Shown: positions 8,384 through 17,248 of the stretch, in pieces
Layout: each line of letters starts with the position of its first letter
Numbering within the stretch: position 1 is the first letter of the stretch
Assembly: GCA_023389575.1 (NCBI GenBank)
Contig: JAEWEG010000005.1
Span: 18,527 to 82,526 of the forward strand
Direction of reading: 5' to 3'
Source: Chloroflexota bacterium
Lineage (GTDB): Bacteria > Chloroflexota > Chloroflexia > Thermomicrobiales > UBA6265
DNA: 64,000 nt
Made by a program: the position numbers and the translations under genes
Notes under the pieces: generated by a model
What the model was told of the DNA's origin: nothing
Database searches by the model: none
The model's input: the letters and a program-made list of their open reading frames with translations, nothing else

Positions 8384-9274
8384 ATGCAGGCAAATCTGGA
8401 CAACATACAGTCGCAACCGAGACGTTCCCAGCCGCGGGGATCGATGGGCAAGCACCTGCGCCAGTACTGGTGGACCTACCTGCTGCTGGGCCTGTTTGGC
8501 TTCCTGCTGGCCATGCCGCTCGTCTGGCTGCTGTCGTCGAGCCTGAAAACCGAGGGGCAAATCTTCGTGGTTCCGCCGGAATGGATTCCATCGCCGGTCA
8601 AGTGGAGCAATTACTCCGAGGTGTTCCGGCGCATCCCGTTCGGGCGCGGCTGGTGGAACTCGACGGTGGTCACCTCCCTGGCGACGCTGGGGCAGGTGGT
8701 CTCGGCCAGCCTCGTGGCGTTCGGCTTCGCCCGGCTGCGGTTCCCGGGGCGTGAATTCCTGTTCATGGTGCTCATCGCCACCGTGATGATTCCGTATCAC
8801 GTCACGCTGATCCCGAGCTACGTGCTGTTCCGCTACCTCGGCTGGCTGGACACCTTCCTGCCCCTGATCGTGCCGTCGTGGCTGGGCGGGTCGGCCTTCC
8901 TCATCTTCCTGATGCGGCAGTTCTACATGCGCCTGCCGTTCGAACTGGACGACGCGGCCCGCGTGGATGGCGCCAATATCTGGCAGATCTTCGTGCACAT
9001 CGTGTTGCCGCAATCCAAGCCCGCGGTCGGGGTCGTCGCGATCTTCGCCTTCCTCGCCCACTGGAACGACTTCTTTGGGCCGTTCATCTATCTCAACAGC
9101 ACCGAGAAATATACCCTCCCGCTCATGCTCCGCCTGTTCCAGAGCGTGGAAACCACCGAGTGGGCGATGCTGATGGCGGCCAGCGTGATGACGGCCATCC
9201 CCTGTATCGTTCTTTACTTCGTCGCGCAGCGCTACTTCATCCAGGGTGTCGTGTTCACCGGCCTCAAGGGCTGA
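8384..9274 (+). CDS. Sugar ABC transporter permease (MalG/UgpE type)
   Basis: Second CUT1 permease, 296 residues, six predicted membrane helices. The EAA loop reads DDAARVDGANIWQIFVHIVL, where the usual EA is replaced by DD but the DGA core is kept. ATG 8384 is preferred over GTG 8372 because GGAG at 8374-8377 lies 6 bases upstream. It pairs with the MalF-like permease. Confidence 0.94.
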   Translation: MQANLDNIQSQPRRSQPRGSMGKHLRQYWWTYLLLGLFGFLLAMPLVWLLSSSLKTEGQIFVVPPEWIPSPVKWSNYSEVFRRIPFGRGWWNSTVVTSLATLGQVVSASLVAFGFARLRFPGREFLFMVLIATVMIPYHVTLIPSYVLFRYLGWLDTFLPLIVPSWLGGSAFLIFLMRQFYMRLPFELDDAARVDGANIWQIFVHIVLPQSKPAVGVVAIFAFLAHWNDFFGPFIYLNSTEKYTLPLMLRLFQSVETTEWAMLMAASVMTAIPCIVLYFVAQRYFIQGVVFTGLKG

Positions 9275-9321
9275 GCACCGAAATGCGCCGCCCATCGTTC
9301 CCTTGAAAGGTCCCAACACCC

Positions 9322-11013
9322 ATGTTGCTGGTGCATGAGCAGAGCGATTCGACGAGCCGGTTCAGCCGGTACCTGCGCGAACTGCTGGCAATCGAAGGCT
9401 TTGCCCTGATCGACGAAGTCTCCCGGAACACCCTCGGGGAACACCTGGCCGCGTCCGAGCGGGGCGTGGTGCTGCCGCGCATGCAGTTGCCGATCGACCT
9501 GGTCGGCGAGCTGGCGGGCTGGGTCCATCATGGCGGGTGTCTGGTGGCCCTGCATCCGGACAACGCGCTGCTCAAACAGCTTGGATTCGTGCCGGGCTAC
9601 GTCCACGTCACCGATGGCGTGCTGTCGTTCCCGGATACCGACGTGCTTGGCGGTCTCCCGCTCGACCCGGTGCAGGTGATCGTGCCGGTCTCATCGTTCA
9701 CCGCCGGGCCGGATATCGAGGCGACCGTGCTGGCCACCGTCGCCGCGCCAGGCGACCCGTTCACCCATACCCCGGCGATCTGGCACGCCCGGGTCGGCGA
9801 GGGCGAAGTCATCCTGTTCGGGTTCGACCTGGCCAAATCCGTCGCCCGGTTGCGGCATGGCAACCCTGACCTGGCCGACATGCCGAACGAGATCTTCGAC
9901 CGCATCCAGCGGCCGAGCGACCTCTTCCGGGGGCAGATCGACCCGCGCCAGGCAACCGTGCCCCAGGCGGACATCCTCACCGCCGCCCTCGGCCGCGCCG
10001 TGGAAACGCTGCTGCCCCAGCCCCGCTTCTGGTATTACCCGGAACCCAGCCAACGCAGCCTGGTGATCCAGACCAGCGACGACGACTGGTCGACGCTCGA
10101 ACAGTTCGAAACCATGACGAGCGTGCTGAAGCAGTACGAGGCGCAATGCACCTTCTACGTGGTGAACCGCACGGTGCTGACCACCGACCTGATGGATCGC
10201 TGGGAGCGTGACGGTCACGTCTTCTCCGTCCACCCCGCCTCGATGCTCGATGTCGAAGGCGGACCCGGCACCGACGAGGCGCAGCAGTTCTGGGTCCCCC
10301 AGATGGTGCGCGACAACGTCGCTCGCCACCAGGAGCAGTTCGGTCGCCCGGTCCGCACTATCCGCAACCACGCCATTCGCTGGGTCGGCTACATGGACCT
10401 GGCCTACCTCCACGCCGAGCTTGGCATTCGTGGCGAGGCCAACTACTTCGCCATGGGCCCCATCCTCTCCGGCTACCTCACCGGCAGCGGCCGGCTGGCC
10501 CGCTTCGTCGATGTCGATGGCACCATCATCGACCACCTCCAGATCGCCTCGCACTGGACCGAGGAAATCCTCGTCAGCGACGCCCACGGCTTCAGCGAAC
10601 GGTGGCTCTACTCCCGCGCCCGGGAGTTCACCAACGGCATCATCAAGCGCTCGATCAGCCACTATCACACGCCAACCGTGATCAACTCGCACCCGGTCAG
10701 CTTCGCCACCTATTCCCGGCCACTGATCGAGAGCAACTGGAAGACGGCCCGCGAAGGCGGCGTGCCGATCGTGTCCGCCGAAAGCTGGGTCGACTTCACC
10801 GATGCCCGGCGCGGACTCGTCATCTCCGCCACGGCCGATGGCTACGAGGTCACCGCCGATCGCCCGGTTCCGCGCGTGGTGGCGCTCCTGCCGGAAGGGA
10901 TTCCGGGCAACGGCCAAACCGAAACCATCTGGGGGCGGACGTACACCGCGGTCACCCTGGACGACCTGGCGGCGGGCGAGGCGCGTTCCCTCGCCGCCCG
11001 GGTTCCGGCATGA
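9322..11013 (+). CDS. Two-domain protein with C-terminal polysaccharide deacetylase-like (NodB-like) region
   Basis: Protein of 563 residues. The N-terminal about 210 residues look like a Rossmann-type, ThuA/GATase-like domain (segments GGCLVALHPD and GEVILFGFDL). From about residue 245 a NodB-like deacetylase region follows: IQTSDDDW (Asp253-255), a strand around CTFYVVN, and GHVFSVHP with the expected histidine, then RTIRNHAIRW. No signal peptide is visible. It is cotranscribed with the importer and overlaps the next gene as ATGA. The activity is inferred, possibly a sugar or peptide-sugar deacetylase. Confidence 0.6.
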   Translation: MLLVHEQSDSTSRFSRYLRELLAIEGFALIDEVSRNTLGEHLAASERGVVLPRMQLPIDLVGELAGWVHHGGCLVALHPDNALLKQLGFVPGYVHVTDGVLSFPDTDVLGGLPLDPVQVIVPVSSFTAGPDIEATVLATVAAPGDPFTHTPAIWHARVGEGEVILFGFDLAKSVARLRHGNPDLADMPNEIFDRIQRPSDLFRGQIDPRQATVPQADILTAALGRAVETLLPQPRFWYYPEPSQRSLVIQTSDDDWSTLEQFETMTSVLKQYEAQCTFYVVNRTVLTTDLMDRWERDGHVFSVHPASMLDVEGGPGTDEAQQFWVPQMVRDNVARHQEQFGRPVRTIRNHAIRWVGYMDLAYLHAELGIRGEANYFAMGPILSGYLTGSGRLARFVDVDGTIIDHLQIASHWTEEILVSDAHGFSERWLYSRAREFTNGIIKRSISHYHTPTVINSHPVSFATYSRPLIESNWKTAREGGVPIVSAESWVDFTDARRGLVISATADGYEVTADRPVPRVVALLPEGIPGNGQTETIWGRTYTAVTLDDLAAGEARSLAARVPA

Positions 11014-12029
11014 CCACGCCGCTGGGCGTCGCCATCATCGGGTGTGGCGATGTCGCCCTGAGCCGGCATCTGCCCGCCCTCGCCGCCAGCGACGATGCGC
11101 GGCTGGTGGCCTGCTGCGATCGGGAGCCCGATCGGGCCGAACGGGCATCGGAACTGGGTGGCGGGTACGCCACCACCGACGTGGACACCGTGCTGGGCGA
11201 TCCCGGCGTGGATGCCGTCATCGTCGCGACGCCGCCCTGGGTGACGCCGCACATGACCGCGCGGGCGTTGCGCGCCGGCAAGGATGTCCTGGCCGAAAAG
11301 CCCCTGGCGCTCACCCTGGAGGAGGCCCTGTCCGTCCAGCGAGCGGAGCGGGAGAGCGGCCAGTTGGTGCAGGTCGGATTCGTCATGCGCCACGGCCCGA
11401 TCTTCGGCACCCTGCGGACCTGGATCGCCGAGGGCCGCCTCGGCACGCCGCTCGACTTCCGGATTAGCGTGTTCGACGAAACCTGGGATCCGGAGAGGAA
11501 CCCGGAGCACTACGAGCGGATCATGGCCACGCTCGACCACGGCGCGCCGGTGATTCACGATGGCGCGCACACCATGGACCACCTGCGGTTCCTGCTGGAT
11601 GGCGATCTTCCTGTCCGGGCCAGCGCCTGGGGACGCAAGACGCGGCCGGAATTCCCCCGCCCCAATCTCAACGGGGCCGTCATCGAGTTTTCTGGCGGGC
11701 ACCGGGCCCGGGTCGAAATCGGCTGGTTCCTGCCCCGGTTCCCGCCGTCGGAATGGACCATCATCGGGCCCGATGGCATGGCCTGGTTCGACCTGGCCAC
11801 CCAACAGGCGCACCTGGACTGCGCTTCCGGCATCGAAACCGTCCTTAGCCCAGGGGACTGGTTCGTTTCCTGCTTCGAGCATCAACTGGCGGCCTTCGTG
11901 AACGCCGTGCGAACGCGCCAGTCGCCCAGGCCCGGCACCGCCGATGGAATCGCCAGCCTGGCGCTCACCCAGTTGCTCGAACGCGGGATGGAGACACCCC
12001 TACGGTCCCTGGAGATCGCGAACGCATGA
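11010..12029 (+). CDS. Gfo/Idh/MocA family oxidoreductase
   Basis: NAD(P)-dependent sugar oxidoreductase of 339 residues. The Rossmann motif GVAIIGCGDVA is at the N-terminus and the family motif AEKPLALTLEEA (catalytic EKP) is near residue 95. The C-terminal substrate domain contains the HDGAHTMDHLRFLL helix carrying the probable catalytic histidine. ATG 11010 overlaps the upstream stop, and its own stop overlaps the following enolase-superfamily gene; both are ATGA. The substrate is probably a cyclic polyol or sugar. Confidence 0.92.
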   Translation: MTTPLGVAIIGCGDVALSRHLPALAASDDARLVACCDREPDRAERASELGGGYATTDVDTVLGDPGVDAVIVATPPWVTPHMTARALRAGKDVLAEKPLALTLEEALSVQRAERESGQLVQVGFVMRHGPIFGTLRTWIAEGRLGTPLDFRISVFDETWDPERNPEHYERIMATLDHGAPVIHDGAHTMDHLRFLLDGDLPVRASAWGRKTRPEFPRPNLNGAVIEFSGGHRARVEIGWFLPRFPPSEWTIIGPDGMAWFDLATQQAHLDCASGIETVLSPGDWFVSCFEHQLAAFVNAVRTRQSPRPGTADGIASLALTQLLERGMETPLRSLEIANA

Positions 12030-13141
12030 AGATCACGAGCATCGAGACCATTCCCATCAACGTCCCGATCCGGCCGGACAAGGCCACCATCGGCGGTCGG
12101 GGCGCCCACACCGAATCGCCCTTCCTCATCCTGGAAGTCCACACCGACGAAGGGATCACTGGCCTGGGCGAGGTGTCCTGCACACCGCTCTGGAGCGGTG
12201 AGGACCAGGTGACGGCCGCCCACTTCATCCACACCTTGCTGACGCCGCTGCTTGTGGGCCAGGATCCGCTCGATCGCACGCGCCTCACCGACCTGATGCG
12301 GCGAACGCTGGCCAACAATCCGTTTACCCGGGCCGGCATCGAACTCGCGCTGTGGGACATCGCCGGGAAGGTGGCCGGCGTGCCGGTCTACCAACTCATG
12401 GGTGGCGCCGTGCGCGACGAGATTCGCACCAAGTACTCCGTCTCCGGCCTGGAGCCGCCGAAGGCCGCCGCGATCGCCGCCTGGGCCGTGGAGCAGGGCT
12501 TCACCGCCATGAAGGTCAAGGTCGGCATGGACCCCGTCACCGATCTCGAACGCGTGAAGCAGGTTCGCCAGGCGGTTGGTGACGACGTGCTGCTGGGCGT
12601 GGATGCCAACGGCGGCTGGACCCCGGCCGTGGCGGTCCGGATGCTGCCCCACCTCGCGGAACTCGACATCGCCTTCGTCGAGCAACCCGTCCCGGCCGGT
12701 GACCACCGCTGGCTGGCTCATGTGCGCGCCGCGTCCAGCCTGCCCGTCGTGGCCGACGAGAGCCTCTCCACCGCGGCCGACGCCCTGAGTTTGCTCCAGG
12801 AGGGTGCGGCCGACATGTTCTCCATCTACGTGGGGATGGGTGGCGGGTTGCGGGAAGCCGCCGCGGTCGCCCAGATTGGCGATGCCGCCTTCGTGCCAGG
12901 AACCATCGGCTCGAACCTCGAACTGGGCATCGCCCAGGCCGCCATGATTCACCTGGCCATCGCGGCGCCCGGCATCCGGCCCGAGGTGCTCCCCTGCGAT
13001 ATCATCAGTTGCTTCTTCTACGATCACGACATCGTACGGGAGTCGCTGCCCGTGGCCGGTGGCATCGCCCACCGGCTGGATCGGCCTGGCCTCGGCGTCG
13101 AGCTCGATCGTGAAGCCATCGCCCGGTTTCGGGTACGGTAG
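12026..13141 (+). CDS. Mandelate racemase/muconate lactonizing enzyme family protein (enolase superfamily)
   Basis: Protein of 371 residues. The capping domain is at the N-terminus. The barrel carries the KxK motif at 163-165, metal ligands Asp193 (DANGGW), Glu219 (EQP) and Asp244/Glu245 (ADES). In MLE-type members the sixth strand normally carries the second catalytic lysine; here the equivalent segment reads FSIYVGMGGG, with Tyr268 at that place. This suggests one-faced chemistry or a different reaction. It overlaps the dehydrogenase gene (ATGA) in what looks like an acid-sugar catabolic operon. Confidence 0.88.
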   Translation: MKITSIETIPINVPIRPDKATIGGRGAHTESPFLILEVHTDEGITGLGEVSCTPLWSGEDQVTAAHFIHTLLTPLLVGQDPLDRTRLTDLMRRTLANNPFTRAGIELALWDIAGKVAGVPVYQLMGGAVRDEIRTKYSVSGLEPPKAAAIAAWAVEQGFTAMKVKVGMDPVTDLERVKQVRQAVGDDVLLGVDANGGWTPAVAVRMLPHLAELDIAFVEQPVPAGDHRWLAHVRAASSLPVVADESLSTAADALSLLQEGAADMFSIYVGMGGGLREAAAVAQIGDAAFVPGTIGSNLELGIAQAAMIHLAIAAPGIRPEVLPCDIISCFFYDHDIVRESLPVAGGIAHRLDRPGLGVELDREAIARFRVR

Positions 13142-13211
13142 CCGGAGGAAATCAGCTGGCGGAATCCCTTCGCCAGGATACGGGTCCCAGGAGCCGGGAA
13201 GGACGTGGCAC

Positions 13212-14012
13212 ATGGCTGACAGCAAACCGGGCGTTACCTACCAGATCAGGGCTCTCGACCGGGGGCTCGATATTCTGGAGGCCTTCTCGCTCGCGGAGCC
13301 CGAACTCACCATCAGCCAGATCGCCGAAAACGCCGGTCTGCCGAAGCCGACGGTGATTCGCCTGCTCTCGGTGCTGACCGAACGAGGCTACGTCGAGCGC
13401 CTGCCAGACGTGGAACGCTACCGGCTGGGGGTCAAGACCCTCGAGGTCAGCAGCATCTACCTCCAGAGCACCACCATCGAGGCCGAAGCCCATCCCATCA
13501 TGACGCGGCTCGCCAACCAGACCCGGCAGACCGCCAATCTCGGCATCCTCGACCGGCATCAGGTGGTGCACATCAACGTCGTCGCGCCCGACCGGCCGGT
13601 CCGGTTCTGGGCCTCCATCGGCAAGCGGGAAGACGCCTACGTCTCCGGATTGGGCAAGGTGCTCCTCGGCTCGCTCGAACCCGAGGAGCTCGACGCCTAC
13701 CTTACCCAGTCGCTCCCGGCCGTGACCCCGCACACCATCACCGATGGCGGTCGGCTGCGAGCGGAAATCGAGGAAGCCATTCGCACTGGCTACGCGCTGG
13801 ATCGCGAAGAGTCGAACCTCGGCGTGTTCTGCATCGCCGCGCCCATCCGGAAAGCCAACGGGCAGATCGTGGCCGCCATCAGCATTTCGGGGCTCAAGGA
13901 CGAGTTCGAACACGGCAATCAGATGGACGTGTTCGCCGATCTCGTCATGGCGGCGGGGGCGGAAATCTCCGCCCGCCTCGGCTGGAGCGACACGACCCCC
14001 TCCCGCACCTGA
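13212..14012 (+). CDS. IclR family transcriptional regulator
   Basis: Second IclR regulator, 266 residues. The winged helix is around residues 12-75 (recognition region AGLPKPTVIRLLSVLTERGYVERL). The effector domain follows, with the typical C-terminal run LGVFCIAAPIRKANGQIVAAISISG. ATG 13212 is chosen because GGAAGGA lies 8-9 bases upstream. It is the last gene of the importer-dehydrogenase-racemase operon, so it probably controls it. With the IclR gene at 3112 it is a second candidate for binding the 15-bp palindromes. Confidence 0.93.
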   Translation: MADSKPGVTYQIRALDRGLDILEAFSLAEPELTISQIAENAGLPKPTVIRLLSVLTERGYVERLPDVERYRLGVKTLEVSSIYLQSTTIEAEAHPIMTRLANQTRQTANLGILDRHQVVHINVVAPDRPVRFWASIGKREDAYVSGLGKVLLGSLEPEELDAYLTQSLPAVTPHTITDGGRLRAEIEEAIRTGYALDREESNLGVFCIAAPIRKANGQIVAAISISGLKDEFEHGNQMDVFADLVMAAGAEISARLGWSDTTPSRT

Positions 14013-14123
14013 CCCTTGGCCGGTCATGTTAGCTCGTTGTCGCTCGCGACTACACCAGCGCGATCCGTAGCGCCGTACATTTCCGCAACGGTGGCACCAC
14101 ACCGGCCTCGTCACGGACAGTAG

Positions 14124-14187
14124 GGAAGCCCTAAGCGACCACCCGGTGACCGATGGAACAGGAAGCCGGGTCGCTGTATGGGCTTCC
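14124..14187. terminator. Large hairpin between convergent genes
   Basis: Nested complementary arms: GGAAGCCC (14124-14131) with GGGCTTCC (14180-14187), AGCGACC (14134-14140) with GGTCGCT (14169-14175), and CCCGG (14142-14146) with CCGGG (14166-14170). It lies between the convergent IclR and Gfo/Idh genes and has no long T tract. It could serve as a bidirectional terminator. Confidence 0.5.
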
Positions 14188-14213
14188 TCCCGCGGCGCTA
14201 GGAGGACCACCGC

Positions 14214-15311
14214 TCAGTCCAGGCTCGGAATCTCGACCAGCCCACCCCCGGCATCCGCCGCCCGCAACCCGCAAATCAGCGGCACGATCGATGCCGCCGC
14301 CTCCCGCGCGTGCAGCGGCGGCTGGCGATCGCTCCGGATCGCGTCCACCATGTCGCGGGCCTGCTCGTACTCCATCGTGCCGTGCCCGAACGTTCCCACC
14401 CGCCGCGCGATCTTCGGGTTCGTGAAGTTCGGGAGGGTCACCGGCACCATTCTGTCCGTGCCGCTCAACCGCGAGTGGTACAGGTAGTTGACGGTCTCGT
14501 CGCCGTGCTCACCCTGTTGCCGGGTCCGCTCGAAGCTGCCCTCGCTCCCGTAGACCGAGTAGTACAGGCAGTAGGGCCGGATCATGCCGTAGGCGGTGGT
14601 GATCTTCGCCGTCGCGCCCGACTCCGCCTTGTAGATCGCCACCGTGGTGTGGGTCGTGTCGCCCCAGGGCGTGAGGTGATCGGAGTGAAACGCCGAGACA
14701 TGCGTGAAGCGCGTGTCCATCAGCCAGCGCAGGGTGTCCAGCGCGTGAGGCCCGCCACCGAGCAGCGTGGTCTGGGGAATGGCCGGGTTCACCCGCCAGT
14801 GATCGTCGCCTTTCGCCGCGATCAGCTCTTCCAGGTTATGGAGGTATTCGCCTTCGCCGTAAAAGATCGCCCCCATGTCTCCCGACTGGATCAGGCCATG
14901 GACGTCCTGAAGGCAGTGGGCATAGCGAACCTGGTTCCCCATCAGGTACTTCAGGCCGGTCTGGTCGGTGAGCCGGATAATCTCCCGGCATTCCTCGATG
15001 GTGGGGGCCATCGGAATCTCGGAGAGCACGTGCTTGCCCGCGGTCAGCGCCTGGATCGCATGCTGTCCGTGAAGATGGTCGGGCGTGGCGATCACCACCA
15101 GGTCGATCTGGTCATCGTCCAGCAGTTCGTCAAGCGATCCATACTGGTGCTCGATCTCGCGGTCCTTCGCGACCTGGGCGCGAAGGTCGGCGTTGAGGTC
15201 GGCGACGGCGCGCACGGTCACTCCTTCCAGCGCCTGGAGGGCGGCGAGATGGGATCGCCCCTGGCCAAGACCCACGATACCGGCGACGATCGGCGGGGGA
15301 GAGGAGGTCAT
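14214..15311 (-). CDS. Gfo/Idh/MocA family oxidoreductase
   Basis: NAD(P)-dependent sugar oxidoreductase, 365 residues. It has the N-terminal Rossmann motif GIVGLGQGRSH, VVIATPDHLH, and a variant catalytic motif SEIPMAPTIEEC in place of the usual EKP. A GGGPHALDTLRWLM helix resembles the active-site helix. ATG 15311 follows GGAG with 10-base spacing; a longer frame upstream is not supported. The promoter (TTGACT-N16-TATAAT) and an IclR-type palindrome lie directly upstream, so it probably belongs to the IclR regulon. Confidence 0.9.
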   Translation of the reverse strand: MTSSPPPIVAGIVGLGQGRSHLAALQALEGVTVRAVADLNADLRAQVAKDREIEHQYGSLDELLDDDQIDLVVIATPDHLHGQHAIQALTAGKHVLSEIPMAPTIEECREIIRLTDQTGLKYLMGNQVRYAHCLQDVHGLIQSGDMGAIFYGEGEYLHNLEELIAAKGDDHWRVNPAIPQTTLLGGGPHALDTLRWLMDTRFTHVSAFHSDHLTPWGDTTHTTVAIYKAESGATAKITTAYGMIRPYCLYYSVYGSEGSFERTRQQGEHGDETVNYLYHSRLSGTDRMVPVTLPNFTNPKIARRVGTFGHGTMEYEQARDMVDAIRSDRQPPLHAREAAASIVPLICGLRAADAGGGLVEIPSLD

Positions 15312-15352
15312 CGATGCTTTTCTCCGGAAATTCGCGGCGGAAGAGTCAATCG

Positions 15353-15367
15353 TGAAACGCGATTTCA
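15353..15367 (-). promoter_or_regulatory. Putative IclR-type operator (TGAAA-N5-TTTCA)
   Basis: A 15-bp palindrome with perfect 5-bp arms (plus strand TGAAACGCGATTTCA). On the minus strand it starts on the last T of the TATAAT -10 hexamer and continues over the likely start site. It has the same register and core as the sites at 5883 and 19083, and all three continue with CACG. Confidence 0.68.
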
Positions 15368-15394
15368 TTATATGATGCGGCCTGAACGAGTCAA
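15367..15394 (-). promoter_or_regulatory. Strong sigma70-type promoter
   Basis: On the minus strand TTGACT (15394-15389) is followed after 16 bp by a perfect TATAAT (15372-15367). It drives the Gfo/Idh gene that starts at 15311. Confidence 0.75.
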
Positions 15395-15468
15395 TATGCT
15401 CGTCACCCAACCAGGCACACCCGCGCCTGGCGTCGAGGCCCATCACCATGCTGGAGGAATGAGGACGG

Positions 15469-16224
15469 ATGCTGAACCTGTGGAACGATCTGACCCGGGA
15501 CGAACTTCGGGATCTCCTCCCGCGATCCGTCGTCGTGCTGCCCACCGGCGCCACCGAGCAACACGGACCCCACCTCGCCACCAGTCACGACAGCGTCACC
15601 GTCACGGATATCGCGATCCGCGCCGCTGAAACGTGCGAATCGCCCGTCGTGGTCGCCCCGAGCCTGGTGTTCGGCTCCTCCCACCACCACCTGCCCTTCG
15701 GCGGTACGCTTTCGCTCTCCACCGAGACCTATTACCGGGTAGTCACCGACCTGGTGGATTCGATGATCGCGGGCGGCGCCCGTCGCATCTTCCTGCTCAA
15801 CGGCCACGGTGGCAATCAGGAGCTGGTCCAGCTCGTCGCCCGTGACGTCGCCCTCAAGATGCCCGCCGAATCGGGCGTGAGCATCGCCGCGGCGTCGTAC
15901 TGGCAGGTCGCGGCCGCGTCGCTGGCGTCCGAATTCGCCGGAAGCGGCATGCCGCTGCCTGGTCACGCCGGTCAGTTCGAAACCGCCACCATGCTCGTCA
16001 CCAAGCCAGGCAACGTGCGGGAACCTCGTGCGACGCGCGAGTCGGATCCCTATCCCGGCGAGGTGATCCCTGGCGTGCGGCTGGAAACGACCGGCTCGTG
16101 GCGGGTGTTCGATGGCTACACCGACTTCCCGCACAAGGCCACCGCGGAACTCGGCCAGCGCATCCTTGACATCGTCATCCCCGATGTCGCCGCCGCCTTC
16201 GACGCCCTGGCTCGCTCGTCCTGA
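15469..16224 (+). CDS. Creatininase family protein (creatinine amidohydrolase-like)
   Basis: Metal-dependent amidohydrolase of 251 residues, the normal family length. Metal-binding motif TGATEQHGPHLATSHD is present (Glu30, His32, Asp41), and the second family motif NGHGGNQE follows. The ATG at 15469 lies behind GAGG. Family members cleave creatinine, mycofactocin precursor or 3-dehydro-4-O-sulfogluconate-like substrates, so the exact reaction is open. It is divergent from a Gfo/Idh dehydrogenase and fits the surrounding catabolic genes. Confidence 0.9.
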   Translation: MLNLWNDLTRDELRDLLPRSVVVLPTGATEQHGPHLATSHDSVTVTDIAIRAAETCESPVVVAPSLVFGSSHHHLPFGGTLSLSTETYYRVVTDLVDSMIAGGARRIFLLNGHGGNQELVQLVARDVALKMPAESGVSIAAASYWQVAAASLASEFAGSGMPLPGHAGQFETATMLVTKPGNVREPRATRESDPYPGEVIPGVRLETTGSWRVFDGYTDFPHKATAELGQRILDIVIPDVAAAFDALARSS

Positions 16225-16312
16225 CCGCTTTCACCCACCCATCCCGCGTTGATCGCCACCACTGTCAGGTCGCATCATTGACTGGAACGCGAACGATTTC
16301 GGAGGTGAGGTC

Positions 16313-16666
16313 ATGATCACGCACCTGGGCCCAAACGAGGTCTTTGTCTTTGGCAGCCACGTCACCGGGCATCACGGCGGTGGCGCCGCCAGGCAGGCGG
16401 TGGAGCGGTTCGGGGCCGTGGTTGGCCAGGGCGAGGGGCTTCAGGGCCAGTCCTACGCCATCCCGACCATGAACGGGAAACAACTTTTCCAGGACGCCAT
16501 CGACCGCTTCATCGCCTTCGCCACCGCGCACCCGGAAACGACGTTTCTCCTCACCAGGGTTGGCTGTGGCATCGCCGGCCACGACGAGCGGGAGGTCATC
16601 GAGATGTTCCGTCAGGCAACGCCCGATGGCTGGCCGGCCAACATCGTCCCTCCCGAGGGCTGGTGA
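16313..16666 (+). CDS. A1S_2505-like phage-type protein
   Basis: Small protein of 117 residues. It begins with the conserved run NEVFVFGSHVTGHHGGGAA, followed by YAIPT and a central LTRVGCGIAGH segment. These are typical of the family annotated as A1S_2505 phage non-structural protein, whose glycine-rich segments resemble nucleotide-binding macro-type folds. The ATG follows a strong GGAGGTGAGG. The function is unknown. The gene stands alone between a creatininase gene and a long intergenic region. Confidence 0.75.
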   Translation: MITHLGPNEVFVFGSHVTGHHGGGAARQAVERFGAVVGQGEGLQGQSYAIPTMNGKQLFQDAIDRFIAFATAHPETTFLLTRVGCGIAGHDEREVIEMFRQATPDGWPANIVPPEGW

Positions 16667-17248
16667 CTCAACTGATCGTTGCGGGGTACGCCGCATCGGC
16701 GCGGGCGATACATCGCGAATCACTCCGTGGGCGGCGCGGCCGGTCTGTTGCCCCTTCGCCCAGGCCCGCGAGGGCCTTGCCTGATGCCCACCCCGCGCGC
16801 CCGTCACCCCTTCCCCGTAGGTCATCCCGACCGGCGATTCCCTGTCCCGGGCGGGGAAGAGACAGGGGTGGGGACAAGCGGAGTGGAGGAGTCTCCGCCC
16901 ATCCCACGGCCAAGCCACCTGACGGGTGCCGGGCTCCAAAAAGGTGCAATATAATTGCCGGGGACAACCGAACCGCGAACAGCCCATGCAACGGTCGCCG
17001 TGGCGTGATCCCGGTCCGGATCGCCTCGCGGGATCGGCGGATGGTTGTACCGGTGGCCCGGCCTATGCGGTGGGCGGCGCCAATCGCGGAATCGAGCGGG
17101 AGCGGAAACCACCGTGCGTCCACTCACCGCTGTCATCCCTCGCATTGGAGGTCAGGTCGGCCCCAATGTATTCGGTTTCCAGGACACGCCCTCAGGGGCC
17201 ACGGAATGAGTATCCAGGTCCAGCATTGACGTACCACAGGAACACACG
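16667..17248. other. Intergenic region with a short dispersed repeat
   Basis: No convincing gene. AAGCGGAGTGGAGG at 16876-16889 recurs at 18430-18443 with related flanks (CATCCCGACCGG upstream and CTCC-rich sequence downstream), which suggests a dispersed repeat. A lone TATAAT at 16950-16955 lacks a spaced -35. Confidence 0.5.

Noticed and set aside
16950..16955. Perfect TATAAT hexamer
   Set aside because: No -35 element at a workable distance on either strand.
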